Shown here: positions 62,201 to 64,000 of the stretch, piece after piece
Layout: each line of letters begins with the position of its first letter
How positions within the stretch are numbered: the stretch's first letter is position 1
Made by a program: the position numbers and the translations under genes
Notes under the pieces: generated by a model
Told to the model about the DNA's origin: nothing
Databases searched by the model: none
The model's input: only the letters and a program-made list of their open reading frames with translations
Assembly: GCF_000622005.1 (NCBI RefSeq)
Contig: NZ_JHWV01000007.1
Span: forward strand, 1-64,000
Direction of reading: 5' to 3'
Source: Anaerovibrio sp. RM50
GTDB lineage: Bacteria > Bacillota > Negativicutes > Selenomonadales > Selenomonadaceae
Length of the DNA: 64,000 bases

Positions 62201-62656
62201 GGGAATCTCCCCCGCAATACAGGCGCTGAGGCAAATAATCCCCTCATGATACTGACGCAAAAGCTCCTTGTCTATACGGGGCTTGTAATACATGCCCTCA
62301 ATATTTGCCTTGGACACCAGCTGCACCAGATTCTTGTAGCCGGTCTCATTTTCAGCCAGCAAAATGAGGTGATAGTACTTTGTACCATCCACCTCAAAAT
62401 TCTCCCGACGGTCCCTTGGGGCCATATAAACCTCGCAGCCGATAACGGGATTTATGCCCTCCGCCTTGGCAGCCTTATAAAAATCAATAACGCCAAACAT
62501 ATTGCCATGGTCCGTAATGGCCAGGTGCTTCATGCCCAGCTCCTTGGCCCGCTTCACCAATGGCTTTATTCTGTTTGCCCCGTCCAGCAGACTGTACTCC
62601 GTATGTACGTGGAGATGGGCAAAGGGTATATTATTTTCAAGCACACTTTCTTCCAT
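59237..62656 (-). CDS. dnaE: DNA polymerase III subunit alpha, DnaE type
   Basis: 1139 residues. N-terminal PHP domain ([26 protein letters not shown]), polymerase palm with [24 protein letters not shown] and [17 protein letters not shown], fingers and thumb, helix-hairpin-helix region, and a C-terminal OB domain ([20 protein letters not shown]). No beta-binding tail was assigned. It replicates DNA together with PolC, as in other Firmicutes. GGAGGATTAA lies before the ATG. Confidence 0.95.
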   Translation of the reverse strand: [1139 protein letters not shown]

Positions 62657-62738
62657 GCTTAATCCTCCATAACTTACTCATTTTCTAATTATACCATACC
62701 GCCATACTTCGCCCAAATCTTTCCGCACCAATAATATT

Positions 62739-63908
62739 TTATTCGCCTTTCTTCGCCAAATTTTCTTTTAACAAATTTCGTATCTCTTCCTTTACGCTTT
62801 CATTTTCCAGATCTTCGATCTTTATATCACCCATGAATAATTTTTCCATAAGCTTTATATATGTCCGTCCCAATCCCCAGGTCAGGGCAGCAGCTGTTGC
62901 ACCGCTTATGGTGCCACCGCCAATTGTTCCAATACCGGGAATTAACTTCAAAATATTAGCCACTATTGTTCTGCCTAAAAATGTTGCTCCGGCAATCCCC
63001 AACAAGGAACTGGCAATGGAGCTTATCATGGCTTTGGTCATATTTATTCCGTATACAGAGGTTATCCGTGCAAACATACTGATCTGTATAGGAATCAGTA
63101 CAATTGCATCAGACATAGGCAGCGGATTATATCCTGCACCAAATGCCAAGGAAACAGTCTGCTTTATAATCTTTATGGATTCATCGTACTTAAGCTTCAA
63201 GGATGCCTTCTGTGAATTTGTGAAGGCCCTGCGTGCTGATTCCGGCATTACATCAACAGTCTTTTCCACCAATTCACCCAGCCCGTATTCCTTTACGGCA
63301 AAATCCTCATCCTCATAGGCCTGGGCCAAAACACAGCATATTCCCTTCACAGGCAAATTGTATTTCATGATATCTTCCATGAACTCTCTTGCATGCTTTT
63401 TCAGATATGCCTTGGTGATTACCAATATAACCGGAATATCACATTCACTGGCAATTGTTTTTATAAAATTACGCTCAGTTTCCTCAAATCTATCGGAGTC
63501 CGCCTGTATGCAGTACCATAGGCAATGAATAAATTCATCTGCGTGGTCAGGGCCCAAATCTATTTTTTCCTGTATCAGGTTACGTATGTCTTCAATTGCT
63601 TTTTCCTGGCGCTCCTTATCCAGCTCCAGCCCAACGGTATCGTAAATTCTAATCGGAACCCCGGACTTTTCTATTCTTTGGCAATACCTGGTAACCGGCT
63701 CCCCCATGCCTGTTTCTGCCAATTTTTCCCGGAATACGCCATTTATCAAGGTACTTTTGCCAACGCCTGTTTTGCCGGCTATTATCAGATTTACATGGCC
63801 TAGATTTTTCATTTCCTTTTTACATTCCTCCATCACCTTATTTATAAAATCCAGAATATTAGTGCAATCATTCATACCAGTATTACCCGTATTGCCAATT
63901 CTCTCCAT
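62739..63908 (-). CDS. Era/YihA-like GTPase with a hydrophobic C-terminal domain (DUF697-like)
   Basis: 389 residues. G1 AGKTGVGKST (44-53), G3 YDTVGLE (about 95), G4 ITKAY (about 168). Residues 240-350 are a hydrophobic, glycine-rich region with several potential membrane segments (FGAGYNPLPMSDAIVLIPIQ, GAGTGIGGGT-like), as in GTPases with a DUF697-type tail. Function unknown; it could act in membrane or stress processes. AGGGGGT precedes the ATG by about 11 bases. Confidence 0.75.
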   Translation of the reverse strand: MERIGNTGNTGMNDCTNILDFINKVMEECKKEMKNLGHVNLIIAGKTGVGKSTLINGVFREKLAETGMGEPVTRYCQRIEKSGVPIRIYDTVGLELDKERQEKAIEDIRNLIQEKIDLGPDHADEFIHCLWYCIQADSDRFEETERNFIKTIASECDIPVILVITKAYLKKHAREFMEDIMKYNLPVKGICCVLAQAYEDEDFAVKEYGLGELVEKTVDVMPESARRAFTNSQKASLKLKYDESIKIIKQTVSLAFGAGYNPLPMSDAIVLIPIQISMFARITSVYGINMTKAMISSIASSLLGIAGATFLGRTIVANILKLIPGIGTIGGGTISGATAAALTWGLGRTYIKLMEKLFMGDIKIEDLENESVKEEIRNLLKENLAKKGE

Positions 63909-63952
63909 TATTAATCTACCCCCTAAGTCTGATCAGCACACATAAAATCATA

Positions 63953-64000
63953 TCAACGGCTCCAGCAGCTCCTCCATCTGGCAATGAAGAGCCTTGCTGA
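63953..64000 (-). CDS. C-terminal end of an unidentified protein (partial)
   Basis: In one minus-strand frame the window edge reads SKALHCQMEELLEPLI and a stop at 63953. Only 16 codons are visible, so the identity is unknown. Another frame is also open to a stop near 63920, so even the frame is uncertain. Confidence 0.3.
   Translation of the reverse strand, partial: SARLFIARWRSCWSR

Overview
The window looks like a chromosomal segment of an anaerobic, lactate-using member of the Firmicutes, most likely Negativicutes (Selenomonas/Anaerovibrio type). This is an inference from gene content: a Gram-positive-type PolC beside a separate DnaE, a short HisG with HisZ, YerC, an Etf-linked lactate dehydrogenase plus a Lut lactate system, and moderate G+C. 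I see no rRNA and no CRISPR array.

Layout. 1-1514: a complete IS3-type insertion sequence. 1.5-10.7 kb: an accessory zone with a HAD protein, a membrane methyltransferase, a DUF4405 protein, a DMT exporter, a divergent LysR/metallo-hydrolase pair, two leader-type (Nif11-like) bacteriocin/RiPP precursors, an exported hydrolase and many gene remnants. 10.7-19.2 kb: rlmCD, a phosphatase, an HD protein, hisZ-yerC, recG, a membrane-anchored EIIA-Glc-like protein and a SagB-type nitroreductase. 19.2-25.9 kb: the operon hisGDCBHAF-IE. 26.4-28.6 kb: divergent TSUP exporter and dicarboxylate symporter. 28.7-32.0 kb: a five-gene envelope operon. 32.2-34.1 kb: an M48 protease and HicAB. 34.4-38.7 kb: two copies of a tRNA-Cys/tRNA-Gly pair (the second with tRNA-Asp) enclosing a membrane LuxR regulator and an AAA/DUF234 ATPase. 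38.7-44.4 kb: polC, a class II aldolase and mtnA, probably one transcript. 44.5-52.9 kb: a lactate locus with EtfB-EtfA-FAD dehydrogenase, a fused LutB-LutA, LutC and a divergent lactate permease. 53.4-57.8 kb: tgt-yajC-(5-FTHF cyclo-ligase)-secD-secF. 58-64 kb: an Fsr-type MFS exporter, dnaE, a GTPase and the tail of a further gene.

The lactate locus suggests import by the permease, then oxidation either by the Lut iron-sulfur complex or by an Etf-coupled flavin dehydrogenase. The mtnA/aldolase pair points to salvage of methylthioadenosine or 5'-deoxyadenosine. The his genes make a nearly complete pathway, with hisZ and yerC 4 kb away; no histidinol phosphatase was recognised.

The most unusual structural signal is a 144-bp dispersed element, bounded by TATAACG/CGTTATA, with six near-identical or length-altered copies plus one strongly diverged copy. 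It folds into two hairpin domains, and base changes in the diverged copy keep the pairing. Shorter hairpins resembling its second domain lie at gene ends.
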